A stretch of DNA of 64,000 nucleotides, from contig JAADKB010000009.1 in NCBI GenBank assembly GCA_009982845.1, positions 434,001 through 498,000 of the forward strand, written 5' to 3'. The stretch is from Delphinella strobiligena (lineage: Eukaryota; Ascomycota; Dothideomycetes; Dothideales; Dothioraceae). Below the pieces are notes generated by a model. That model had not been told where the DNA came from, ran no database searches, and saw only the letters and a list, made by a program, of their open reading frames with translations. Of this stretch, positions 31,366-42,783 are shown piece after piece; the stretch's first letter is position 1, and each line of letters starts with the position of its first letter. A program made the position numbers and the translations under genes.

Positions 31366-32529
31366 CTACTGCTTGGAGCAACTTGCAACCTTAGCGAAAG
31401 TTGCTGCGACGATCAGTGGGAACACAACGGTCGCCTCAGCATACACCTACACACCTGATTAGCGCTCATGTCGCGCCTATCGGATGTGCCAATTCCTACC
31501 TTTACGCTGTCCCCATCGGCCTTGATCTTACCCCAACTCACAGCCTCGTCCGGTCGAGCCCCTGCGTCGCTTCCGTCGAATTCATTTCCGGTGTTGATGT
31601 AGACTGCACTTTCAGCCCCGTTGCGCATCAGACAAGCGTTTGCGATGTGGTGCTTGACTATTCCGCCTCCGAGAATAATCATGCCAGCTCGCTTTGCTCT
31701 GACAGCCATTGTGTTAATTTTTCGGATGTCCTCCACCAAATCAATACGCAACTGTTCTGGAGATGATTTGAACGTGTGAAAGTACAGCATGTCACCCAAA
31801 CTGCCATCCGTGAGCGCAGGACAGAAAACCGGGATGTCGTTCTTCCACGCCCAGTAGTATACTGATCGTTCGTCGTTGATCTCCTTGCCTAGACGGTTGA
31901 TAACCTTGCTTGGTGTCCAGTACAGGGGCTCATCGGTCTTTTTGGAGGCTTCTTGCTCCTCGAGCATCTTGTCTAGGATGGGTACGATCCAGTCTTCGAA
32001 AGCGCAATAGTTGCTGTTCGGAACTAGAAGGTTGCCAATCCTGTTCATGCCCTTTGCCCTTAGAGCTGCTCCTGACGTCGAGAAGGAGCCCAAATAAGTT
32101 GGGGCGAGACACTTGATGAAGTCCTCCTCAACACCACCGGCTGTGGTCACAATTGCGGAAACATGCTTATGCTGAACCAGCCAACGGAGAGTTTCACGCA
32201 ATCCAGAAGAGATCAGGTTTGATGTGTATCCTAGGAATATGGTGGTTCCTTGACCACTTTCTGGATCCCTCCATTCTCTCTGGACGTATGTGTCAGCTCC
32301 ATTAAACCGATTGTAGCAGTCCACTTACCATGCCGTCAATGATTTTTGCGGCTTGACCAATGGAGCTCGCTTGGAAGCCCATATTCGTCATGCTGGCCAC
32401 CATCTCTGCCGCCGTGATATCTCTCTCACGATACTTTTCAAAGTCAAGTCCGACGACAGGTACGGCATCCTCTGGGACAGGATCTGATGCCTTCAGAACA
32501 GCATCTGTGGCCCTACTCGGTGCAGCCAT
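31366..32529 (-). CDS. DYS1: Deoxyhypusine synthase
   Basis: Three exons, 32529-32329, 32279-31500 and 31446-31366, give 353 residues, a normal length. The enzyme moves the aminobutyl group of spermidine onto a Lys of eIF5A, the first step of hypusine formation, in the cytosol. Visible motifs: VVGLDFEKYRER and FQASSIGQAAKII at the N-terminus, FLGYTSNLISSGLRE, the NAD-binding TTAGGVEEDFIKCLAPTY, SVYYWAWKNDIPVFCPALTD, GGGIVKHHIANACLMRNGAE, and EFDGSDAGARPDEAVSWGKI with the active-site Lys. Exon 3 adds VYAEATVVFPLIVAATFAK. Intron joins are phase 0 with GTAAGT...CAG and GTAGGA...TAG. Start is the only ATG before AAPSRATDAVL. Confidence 0.95.
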
Positions 32530-33805
32530 CTTGCAATGTACTTAAATTTATTCCAGACCTATGAAGTCCTTCACGAAGCGATGTCTGGGTATGCCACTAT
32601 CGATCTAAATGGCAATATATTTTGGTTTATTACAGATAGATCCCTATAATCGCAACTGGTCTGAAGTTGTACAAACAGATTTAAAGGTAAAATTTCTCTC
32701 ACGTGTCAGGTAACCTTGGCAAGCTTGCTCGCTGTTTAAGCCTCATCCCGCATCGGTCGTGCGTGCATGCTCTCCCGAATCTCCCGAAACCTTGTTGGTA
32801 CCCGTTGTGACGCCGGGTCGTTGATTGATTAATTGCCTTCGGGACGCACAATGGCCATGAGATTGCAATCAAAACCCGTCTGATCATTCAGCTTTTTCGA
32901 GATCGTTCTTGACGTACCGCTTCAGCGTCTCATCGGCAAATTTTCGGTAATCTCTTGCGATTCTTCTTTAATCTCTCTGGTCGATGTGCCCGTGTGGTCC
33001 CTGTCCCACGTTTCCACATTGACAGAGTTTCGTGGCGTTTTCGGCGCTTGGCCATGACAAGCCTTCCAACTGGGATTCGAACTCCACAATCTCGACACTC
33101 GTGCCTCTTCTCCTTCAGCTCACCACACCGTCTTCGTCACTGCCACCCGGTCCTCACTGACGCCTACTAACTGACGCCTACTCACTAAATATCTGTTCTT
33201 GGGCGGCATTCAGAATTCGTATTTCGTTCTATATACATTGAACAACACCGCGACCATCTGTTTCGTGGCTGTTACATTGCGTGGAAAGTCTTTCGTTCGA
33301 CAAGGTACTTCACAATCCGTATGTCTTTCCGGTCCAAGCAATCCTCGTCCCGCGTCTCCTTAGCGACAGCAGCATTGTTAGATGTCTGAAGTCAGGTCAA
33401 ATCCTACCTCTATTATTCTTTCGAACCTGCTTGCAGGTGACACACAGCTTCAGGGCGCCTCGCTCGTTTTGTCTGTGCAGACGATCTACAGACCGCTAAC
33501 TAACCCGATAGGGTATCGGTGCGCACGGCGCCAAGCGCATTCGAAGATCTAACCTGCACTTTCGTCGCGGTGCCGACTTCACCTCTGCGACTTGCATACT
33601 CCTCCTCCACGGAGACAATTATTCACCAATTCATTATCCTGCGTCGTTTGGCATTGGGTAGGGCCAACTTTTTCCGGTATTTCTCGGTAGGGCGCAGTTA
33701 CCGGACGTTGCTCTTTTTGGCGTGTGCCGGACCTTGTCACGTTTGAAGTGCGATCCAGATCTTTTCTGACATCGATCGATGAAGTCCTAAGTCGACAGTG
33801 CTATC
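32530..33805. promoter_or_regulatory. Divergent upstream region, DYS1 / SNT1-like gene
   Basis: 1.28 kb between two divergent starts. The right half (about 32900-33800) is TC-rich with many CTTTCG and TCCTC runs, as in long fungal 5' leaders, and probably contains a long 5' UTR of the corepressor gene. No conserved ORF is seen. Confidence 0.45.
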
Positions 33806-36800
33806 ATGTCATCGCGTTTCCCACCAACGCATGATTCACGTTATGCGAGAGGGCGTTCTCGATCACCTGCTAGATATCAAGAATGGCGACCTTCTGGACC
33901 TTCAAACCCCGGCTTTTCTAATCGGCATCCTGAGTTCAGCAGAGGGGGACCAGATCCTCCAAGGGGTCCAAAGACTTTCAATGATTCTAGCCGAGTATCT
34001 GGACCAGGTACAGGTCCAGCTGCTCCTCTTGGCCCCCGAGGCAGGGGGGCGCCCTCGCGACCAGAGTTTCGTGAACTAAGAGACGCCCCTCCTCTGGGAA
34101 CTGATCGTTCCTTCAGAGATCGTGACTTCGATCGCCGGGCAAGGCCTGGTTCTCCGCGATTAAGGTCGCCTCCGAGAAATTTCCGGGATGGTCCTCCACC
34201 ACGGGATCTTGATATGGGTAGAGGCCGCCGAGACTCCAGGGATGGTTCTCTAGCTATGGGCTCCACATATCCGGATCGACCTCCTTTTGGACAACCACCT
34301 TTTGGGCGAGGTGCATTTGGACGGGGACGAGGGCGCGGCCGGGGAGATTTCGACTTCCGTGTTGATCGAAGCCGGCGAGGCCCAATTGACGATCGACCTC
34401 CATTCACGCCTAGAGACCGCTCACCACCTTCTCGATGGGGTACTATTGCTAGACCGGAGCGAGAAGATTGGCGTACGGAAAGGCGTGACGACGATCGCTG
34501 GTTGGACAGGGATGATCGAGAGCGGGATGGTGATCGCTTCAGAAAAGATACCATGCCAATCAATCGATTTGAGTCACGTCTCCCGAACGATGGCCCAACC
34601 CGTACACCCACACCACACCAGCCTGTTGCACCTGCTCTCCCACCACCTACTGAGAGAATTCAACAGCTCGACCAGGCCAAAGATGATGTGGCAAACCGGC
34701 GCTTTTCGATGACCAATGTTACTCCTGCAGTCAAAGAGCTGCGACGCGAGCCTCTACCACCTCAAGCTGATCTTATGGCTGGTCGTGCGGAGTCATCCAC
34801 CGCAAAATATGGATCGCGCACTTCATCGCCACCTCCCTCAGGCCCGCAGGTGCCCGCATTTGGTTCCTTTTCAGTCAAACCGTCTGTATACAGTGGACCC
34901 ACTTCTAATGTATGGAAAGCACCGTCGGACGTGAGGCCGAGCAACCCTCCAGTAAGGACTACTGCTGCCCCTCCGGCTCCTTCTCCGATTCCGAAGACAG
35001 CGCCAACTGCTCCAAAGGCTCAACTGAACGCACCCCCTCCGGCGGCTCCTCGAGCACTACGCGCTCTAGAGGGTGGCCCGCCTTCGTTTGGTGAACCACT
35101 CACGGACAGAGCTCCAGCTGCACCCAAATCATGGAACGCTACTCCTGCACCTCCACCAATACCGACAGCTCCCTGGGCATTGCGGAACGAGGACAGGAAT
35201 GCGAATCATTTTACACAACCACCTCCTCGGGATGGACGCAGTTTGTCTAGCTCTTACCAACCCACTGCTCCTGGCGTACCAGCTTCACCAAGAATGTCTT
35301 CGACACACGCGAAACCATTGGATATAGGTGCGAGCCCTTCCGGCTCTGTGAATTCGCAAGCTACGGCATCCGAGAACGGGGCCAGAGATGCGAGGTTCGC
35401 GCGCCCAGAAGTGTCCATACCAAGAGCTGGAACCCCTCCGCCTACCGCGCCCAGCGGACCGCGGCGCACACACTCATTCAGCACATCTCCAGTTCTGCAT
35501 AGCCCTAATATTCCAACAGCACCCAAGGCTATTCGAGGCCCACCAGTCGCGCCAAGAGCCGCTACTGATCGCGGTATGCCCCCGCGACCGGATAGAGGTC
35601 CGATCCCTCCGTCAAGAGCACCCCTGAATGCGCCAAGGGCTCCTGCTTGGAACCAGTGGATTAGCCCTCGTGCACCAGTGTATAGAGAAGCCGCTATTCC
35701 CACCAAACGTGATTCCAATGTAGAAGAAAAGGCTGTTCAAGCTAAGCCAAATACTTCGCCTGTCTTCCAGTCAGCTCGTAGGGTGTCAGAGCCATCTTCT
35801 GTCAAGGTGGAGGATAATCAAGAAGAAGTCGGTCCCAAAGATCCCGTCTTATCTTCAGACCAAAGGATGAATGGAACAGCAAGCGAATCTAAGGGTGTGG
35901 ATCAAGCAGAACAAGCCGAACAAACCCAGAAACTCTTACAGGCCGACTCCGGGGTGAACCAGGACGTTTTGCATGCTGCAGAGCTCTTGTCCGATGAATT
36001 CAGTGACGATGAGGGTATGGACCTGGACGAGGAGGATTTTGCTCAAAGCAAGGCAAAGTTTGAACGTCAAAAGGCACATCTGGAGAGCCAGCTTATTGAT
36101 CTCAGCGCCCGCCAGTACCGAGCAGTGACACCGCTTGAACGGATTGCTAGGTTAGCCAGCATATCCGAGAACGATCTTGGCGCTGTTGGCGAGCCTCCAT
36201 CGTCTACAGAAGGAAGGTCAGTAGAGGAGATGGACGCCGAAACCGAACAGGCTCAAGAAGACGTACTGGTTGTGGCAAATGACGAGGGCCAGAAGGAAGA
36301 CCAACAGCAAAACCAGGACGATTACCAGAATGGTGATCGGGAGGCGGATCGAGACGACGATCAAAATACAGATCAACAAGAGCTATTGACTCCCAAGCAG
36401 GAAGATGTTGAAGACATGATGGATGGCCCGGATCCGCTCGACAGCATAATGCCTGCCGCGCCTCCATCGGCCGAAGCCATTCAATTGCCGTATCTCATTA
36501 AAAGTCCTCTTACTCCCCTGTCGGAACGCGGTGCTTTGCATGAGACCATTGCTCGACAGAAAGCCTCGAAGTCTGCTGTAGTCGCCTACATGGAAGGCAA
36601 AGCGGAAGACGAAGACGCATTACAGCGAGATTTGCGCAACGAATACATAGAAGTTTACCGCCAATGGCAGCTCGACTTGCAATCGCTGGACCGTAGCAGA
36701 GCGGAGAAAGAGAAGGATGAAAGACAGGCGTCTGCAGACCCTGGACCTGACTTGGAAGCGAGCTATGCAGCGATGGACGCTCCACTTCTGGAATCGTCGC

Positions 36801-39800
36801 GATCTCGACTCCACAAATTTAGTAGTGAGTATGACATCCAGAAAGTCCTCAAGGAGTCCGAGGAGACCGCGCGCATTGAGCAAGAAAGGCTCGACCGAGA
36901 GTCGAAGAAGATTCAAGCCGACATGGAGAAAGAGGCCGTTATACCTGATGTGTTTGATGACGAAATGCTCCAGCGAAGTGTATTCCAGGACAACAATCGT
37001 TACAGAAGCCCCTTGCATCTGACAGACATATTCGGTTATGACCCACCTCGGGATACATTCACAGACGAAGAGCACAAAAGGTTCCTCGAACTCTTCAAGG
37101 ACAGGCCCAAGAAATGGGGTGAGATTGCTACCCAGCTGCCTGGACGGACATACGCCGACTGCATCCACCATTATTACGCCTTCAAGTGGGACGGTCGATT
37201 CAGAGAAACCAAAGGCAGGCGCAAGGGCAAAGGAGGGCGTGGCAGGGGTGGAAAAGCAACTCCTCGAACTCGAGGATCTGCACTCATGGCTGACCTCAGC
37301 AGGGGCGAGGAAGATGCTTCTAACCCCTCGGCATTCACTGAGACCGGAAGACCAAGAAGGGCAGCAACTCGTACCACCTATGGCGAGAGGGATGCGGATT
37401 CTAAAAGTGTACCCGCTGCATCCAATTTGGGTAAAAAGGGCGCTCCAGCTTTTGAGCCTGGCACTGAGAAGCCGGCCAAGCGTCGAAAGGGTACCACTGG
37501 CGAGAGAGGTGGTAAAAGAGGTCGGCAGCCGCTCGCGGCAGCACCTGTCGCTTCTTCAGCCGTGTACGAGAAGGAGATCATGCCTAGCAAAGAGGACCTC
37601 GCTCATGCACAGAGCCTTGAAGAGGCAAGCCTACTCACTGGGTTACAAGCTGGCCGCCAACGCCTGCAAGCCGACCCAGTCACAATGTTCGCTCAAGAGA
37701 ATCTGTCACAGTCCCAAAATCCAGGCGAGCGAGGGGAACAGTTGCGCCAACCAGGCCAGCCACCGCTGCAGAGGTCGAGCGCTTCAAGCTACTGGTCTGT
37801 ACCTGAACAGACGGACTTCATTAAATTTATAAGTCATTTTGGTACTGACTTCTCTGGCATTGCTAATCACATGGGCACCAAGACACAAACAATGGTAGGT
37901 CTCCTTTTCATGAACATGTGGCATTTCGTGTACTGATTCAGCATAGGTCAAGAACCATTATATGCGTCTCATTGAAGGTGGCCAGAAACCGGATCTCCTT
38001 GAGGCAGCAAACCTAGCGAATGCGCGCCGAGAAAGAGGTGAGAATATTGGCCTGCCACCCACACCAACTCCAATCACCAAACGTCGTTACGACAACCCAC
38101 CCACCTTACCACGTTCGTTAGTGTCTCAAGGAGAATATATGGACATTGACGAACCCCTTGCCGGCACTCAACCAAGTATACAAATGCAGGCGCAGTTGTC
38201 CCAGTACCCGCAGCCTCCTAGATTCATGACGCCAAATCAGCCTACCCCAGCTCCTCAGCCGCGCGTAGTGTCGAATCCGATTCAGTCGGTTGGCTCTCCT
38301 GCACCAAGCAAGCCGGCGAACATTGGTCAGGCACGATCAAATCCCCCTCCGGGACCTAAGATGGGGTTTTTCTCCGACACAAGGCTTGAGCGGCGTCCGA
38401 CAGTGTCATCGTTGCCAACAAGCCGCCCAGTGCAACAGGTCTTACAGATGCATTCCCAGCAGCAGCAAGAGCCATCTCCTCATCAATCACGGGCACAACC
38501 GGAAGGTCCGAACTCCGAATTGATGGAGAGATTGCAGAGGGAACAGGCGCGCGCGATGAATATCGAGGCTCACGCAAATCACGAACGCGAATCGCAGGAT
38601 CGGTTCACACAACCACCGCCTCAACCAAACATTTATCATTCCATGGGGCTGCAGCATCCTCGATCGGTGCACCCTGGCTTCCAAGACAGAAGACCTGATG
38701 TCGAAGAACGTCCTACCACACCAGGGCCATCTGCTTCAATGTTGTCGCGTCAAGGTCAGGGCATATTCAGGGGTATCATGGGATCCCCTGCTCCTACTGC
38801 GCCATCTCCCCTCACCTTGAATCCATCCTTTAGACCAGCGCCTGTTCCATCGCCCCCTAAGAGGGACGACTTCAGGCATGGTTCTGTCCCTGCGCCGTCG
38901 CCTGCCCAGTCGGTGGCTAACCTAGCCCCGCCTCCAGCGGAGGTTCGCAAGACTTCGAATGTGATGTCTCTGCTCAATTCTGAGCCAGAAGAGCCTCGGC
39001 CTCCCAGAAATCGTTTGAGTGATCAGAACACATCTGCATTGTTTCGTGCTCAGTCACCAGCACCGTCAAATCTCGCTACAAGTTCGTCATCGTCCGGTTT
39101 CCATCCGAGACGTGAAGTCTTCAATCAAACCTCAGTCTCTCGATCAGATTTTGAGCGACCTCCTTTCACTCAGCAAGCTCCTCATGTTCCTACTCCTCCT
39201 TTGCAACATGAACGTTTAGCTAGCGGGACCATGACGCCTGGAGGGTCGAGACAAGAATGGAATACGCGCCCTCCAGCTTCTCAACCTCCATTGTCCGGCT
39301 CCCCTCATCCCTCAACTCCTCTTACTGCTGAAGCGCGATCATACTTCCCTCACCACCGTGCGGTCCTCGGTGGACTCAACTCCCAAGCCCGGAACAATCC
39401 ATCACCCCCTCCCAACAACCATCCTTTCATGCAACATTCGCGAACGCCTTCTTTGGGTCAATCAACGACACCAGCCCCCGGCCAAACTCCAGCAATGCAG
39501 CATGTTCAACAACCATCGTCCTCAGCTTCTCAGACAGCACCAAGTCTCCAATCAAACCCTTATGCCCCTCCTTCTTCTGCTGCATATGAGATGCAGCAGA
39601 TGCACGCTCAACAGCAGAGCCAGCTGCATCACGCGCATAACTCCTCGGTTGGTCCTGGCCATCCAGGCCTACATCGAAGACAACCCCACCCAGACGAAGA
39701 GTACTACATGCAACTAGGACGTGAGGTACTCCGTGATGTGCGACATGAAAGAATGGAAATGGATCGCAGTATGGAGCGGCAACACATTGACAGACAAGTA

Positions 39801-40169
39801 CGGGAGCGTGAGGCTCATTTCCAGGCTCAACAGCAGGCTCAGGCGCAAGAGCAGCACCACTATGCTGCGCAAGGCTACGGTCGAGCACCCCCGGCTTTAC
39901 ATCCCTCACACGCTCAACCTTTCCCTGCCCAATCAGCAGGACTATCGCTTCGCGAGCAGTCACGTCGAGAAGCTGCAGACGCAATGCATCGAGACGCACT
40001 GAATCGTGAAGGTCAAATGAGACGGGATGTGTACCAACCCGAAGTCCGGGAACATGAGCACATGTTGCAAAGGCGTTATGAAGATGAGGACAGATTCCGG
40101 TACGAGCAAAGCTTGCGAGACAGCGGATATCCTGGAGGAGGGCGATTGCCAGGATATTCACGAAGGTAA
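33806..40169 (+). CDS. SNT1: SANT-domain transcriptional corepressor, Snt1/NCoR-like
   Basis: Two exons, 33806-37894 and 37947-40169, joined in phase 0 by a GTAGGT...TAG intron, give 2103 residues. Residues 1-300 are Arg/Asp/Ser/Gly-rich; 300-650 Pro-rich; then an acidic Gln/Asp region and a helical segment (about 925-1080) ending in the pre-SANT motif SVFQDNNRYRSP. SANT1 (about 1086-1130) contains FLELFKDRPKKWGEIATQLPGRT and a basic RRKGKGGRGRGG tail. SANT2 (about 1328-1375) is WSVPEQTDFIKFISHFGTDF, split by the intron just before VKNHYMRL. The C-terminal ~730 residues are Gln/Pro-rich, followed by a charged coiled coil. The double-SANT layout matches yeast Snt1 and animal NCoR/SMRT, scaffold of the Set3/Hos2 deacetylase complex; the symbol is by architecture. 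A basic Myb-like regulator is the less likely alternative. Confidence 0.85.
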
Positions 40170-40828
40170 TGTGACGAGAAAGCAGTGTTGGTTATTTTGC
40201 AAGTTATTGGGAAATAACAGCGGTCAGTATGTTGGGACGATGCACGAGTGTAACGCAGCGAGTCGCTTGGGTGACAATGAGCATAGTGTACCATAGCTTC
40301 AAAATCTTCCTATGTACCAGACGTTCAGTCGTCCAGCAAAAGCAGCGTTCTCGTCATGTTGGCAAGGGTGGTATGACAAGGCGAGGGTGGTTACCTGGTC
40401 TAGTGGTTGCTATGCCATTCAGTAATGTGTTGATCAAGTAAGGTTGAAAGTGTTGATGTTTCGTCATCTCGCTTTGTGTATGAAGACGCGCTATACACCG
40501 ACGCGATCACTCCTCGTTTTTCCCACACACGAGTGACACAACAACATTGTCCTCGGCCTCTTCTCTAACAGTAAATTGCCTTTCTTACGGGACAGTTGCT
40601 CTTCACCCAGTTGACAAGACAACTATTCCACATCCACTTCAAGTCATCAACTTCAACCCAGCCTTCACTTCCACTCACTCTTCCCCTTTTCCAAACACCA
40701 AACGCAACCGAATTTTCTTTTACCTCTCACCCAATTCAATACACCATCTCCACTTGTCTCTGCCACAACAGACTCAAACACCAACACATCCACTTCAAAG
40801 CAGCTCATAAACCAACCGCCCATTCAAA
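40170..40828. other. Intergenic region and 5' leader of the next gene
   Basis: About 660 bp. From about 40540 the sequence becomes CT/CAA-rich with few G residues, typical of a fungal 5' leader for the gene starting at 40829. No supported gene. Confidence 0.5.
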
Positions 40829-42065
40829 ATGAAGTGGGACGCAGAAGCCGACGCGAAGGTGAGTCCAGAATAACAAACCCCTCTCAGTCCACGTATCCGA
40901 CTAAAACGTATTCCAGCTCTTCGCCTGTGTCATGAAAGTCTACGATATCAAGATCACCGGCACCAAGACCGGAGAAGTGGCCAAAATGCTCAGCGACATG
41001 ACGGGCAAAGGTGAGTTGAAGTGACCCCTTTTCAAGCACCTCACCTCGCATTTTCCACCCCTATACTCTCTCTCCTCACATTTTTCATTTCCCTCACTCA
41101 CCTCTTGCCTTTTCAAATACGTCTCAAGTGACTAAGACTGAAAACAAACAGAATGTACCCCCAAAGCCCTAACCCACCGCCTTACAAAACTCCGATCTCA
41201 AACTACCGACCCCAACGACGCCAAGACTCCAGCAAAACCAAAAACCAAAGCAACAGCCACTCCTACTCCCAAGACCCGCACCCCCCGCAGCAGCAACAAA
41301 ACCAAGACCACCACGCCCAAGAACAAAAAGCGTAAACTTTCCCCCTCCTCTGCCTCCTCTGCCTCTGATGATGATGATGAGGAGGAGGAGGAGGAGGAGG
41401 AGGAGGAGGAGGAGGAGGAGGAGGAGGAGGAGGAGGAGGAGGAGGAAGAGGAGGACAAAGATGCCCCCACTTTCGAGGGCGCGGATAATGATTCTGATGA
41501 CGACTTGGTTACGCCTTTGAAGGGCACAGAGAGAGTAAGACGGACTATGAGGGATGGTGCTAGAAAGTCTTATGTCGAGACCGACCCTGCTTCCTCATCA
41601 GAGGGAGAAAGACGTGGACAGGGACAGGGACAGAAACAGGGACAGAAACAGGGACAGAAACAGGGACAGGGACAGGGCAGAATGAGAGGTGGACGCAATA
41701 TCAAGACCCAACCCCACGAGAGCGAAACCGATCCTCTGGCGCCACAGAACCCTTTTGCACCCGAGAACTTCGAATACACTCATCAGGCTCAGCGTGGAGA
41801 CGGCTTTGGTGGATATGCTCCTGTGACTACTGAAGAGGAGGAGGAAGTGTATGGTTTTGGTGTTTATGCTCCTGCTGGCGCTGGTGTCTATGCTTCTGAT
41901 CTTGGCGGCAGGATCAAGGCTGAGCCGGACGCAGACGCGGACGCAGGCGCCATCGGAGACGCAACCGATTTCACCGCCGAGGAAGTCTTGGCTCAGAGAC
42001 AGGGAGTGCCTTTGTCTGTGCCTATGTCTTATGCAGGTTTCTCTGCCTTTGAACCTGCTGTTTGA
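40829..42065 (+). CDS. Fungal Myb-like small-domain protein with poly-Glu tract (hypothetical)
   Basis: Three exons, 40829-40858 (10 codons), 40917-41010 and 41152-42065, give 345 residues; donors are GTGAGT and acceptors CAG. The N-terminal ~55 residues, MKWDAEADAKLFACVMKVYD then KALTHRLTKLR, form a small Myb/SANT-like helical domain common in short fungal nuclear proteins: a Trp followed by acidic residues and a late basic recognition-type helix. A Thr/Lys/Pro-rich segment, a 4-Asp plus 25-Glu run (41367-41453) and a GQKQGQKQG repeat (about 41620-41682) follow. The C-terminal third is Gly/Tyr/acidic. Probably nuclear. I cannot assign a function. The tail end is duplicated in the DNA just beyond the stop codon. 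Confidence 0.8.
41379..41453 (+). repeat. GAG trinucleotide repeat (25 Glu)
   Basis: A near-pure GAG run (one GAA) following four GAT codons, inside the coding region; length is likely polymorphic. Confidence 0.9.
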
Positions 42066-42155
42066 GGCCAGACGGACTGGAATCGGGCAGGAAGCCCCTC
42101 TGCCTATGATCATGCTGTTTGAGGCCAGACAGAATGAGATGAGGCAAGAATGCGG
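42042..42155 (+). repeat. 57-bp tandem duplication spanning the stop codon
   Basis: Unit 1 (42042-42098) includes the last codons and TGA of the Myb-like gene; unit 2 starts at 42099. Both contain the identical 18-mer TGCTGTTTGAGGCCAGAC (42056 and 42113). The period is 57 bp, exactly 19 codons, so unit 2 repeats the Ala-Val-stop ending in the same frame. Confidence 0.8.
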
Positions 42156-42783
42156 CCAGGCAAGAATGAGAGGAGATGATACTAGCAATGCTGACTCTAA
42201 GGACGACTGGATACTCTTTTGTCCTTTTGACTTTCTTTCCCCTTTCCCCTTTCCTACTTGTTTTCCTTTTGTCTTTCTTTTGCCTTTTCTTCTCTTTTGT
42301 TTTCTCTTCCCCCTCCGTTCAAGCCAGGCAAAGACAGCTCGGGGGTGGAGTTGACTGAACGCTGCTGGGATTGATCAAGAGACTAGATGTTCTCTTTCTC
42401 CACGAAAAGTCGTCTGGGTGAATCGGAATGGAGGGAGGGGCGTTGCTGGACATGGGTGTTTTACATACATGCAGACGGGCGATTGACCGACACTCTTTTG
42501 AAATGCAAATGATTGTTTTTTCTCAATACTACGAGTGCTTGTTACTGCCGTTGTGGTGTTGTAGGACGGCGTAAGTGTGTTGGTACATGCTTGATGATTG
42601 ATGATGGACAGGAACGACGTACAATATGACTGAGTCATTCCCGTCTTTCAATAAGCCATGGCTGAAGAGCATGATATTCCACCCTCCCGATGTATCTGTA
42701 AAGTCTACCAACACACAACCCACACCCAACATCTTACACGATCATAAAACCCAACACCAGAACTCCCCAAGAAAGCTTCAACA
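42066..42783. other. 3' intergenic region with polypyrimidine tract
   Basis: About 720 bp between convergent genes. Besides the 57-bp duplication it holds a ~100-bp T/C-rich tract (about 42215-42318). No gene supported. Confidence 0.5.

Noticed and set aside
33060..33095. GATTCGAACTCC resembling a tRNA T-loop
   Set aside because: The flanking bases do not pair as a T-stem and no A-box or acceptor stem can be placed on either strand.
40070..40190. Extension of the SNT1-like gene past 40169 by another intron
   Set aside because: The frame ends at a natural-looking GYSRR terminus and no conserved sequence follows.
41198..41527. Minus-strand ORF with long poly-Ser run
   Set aside because: It is the antisense of the GAG repeat in the Glu-rich gene.
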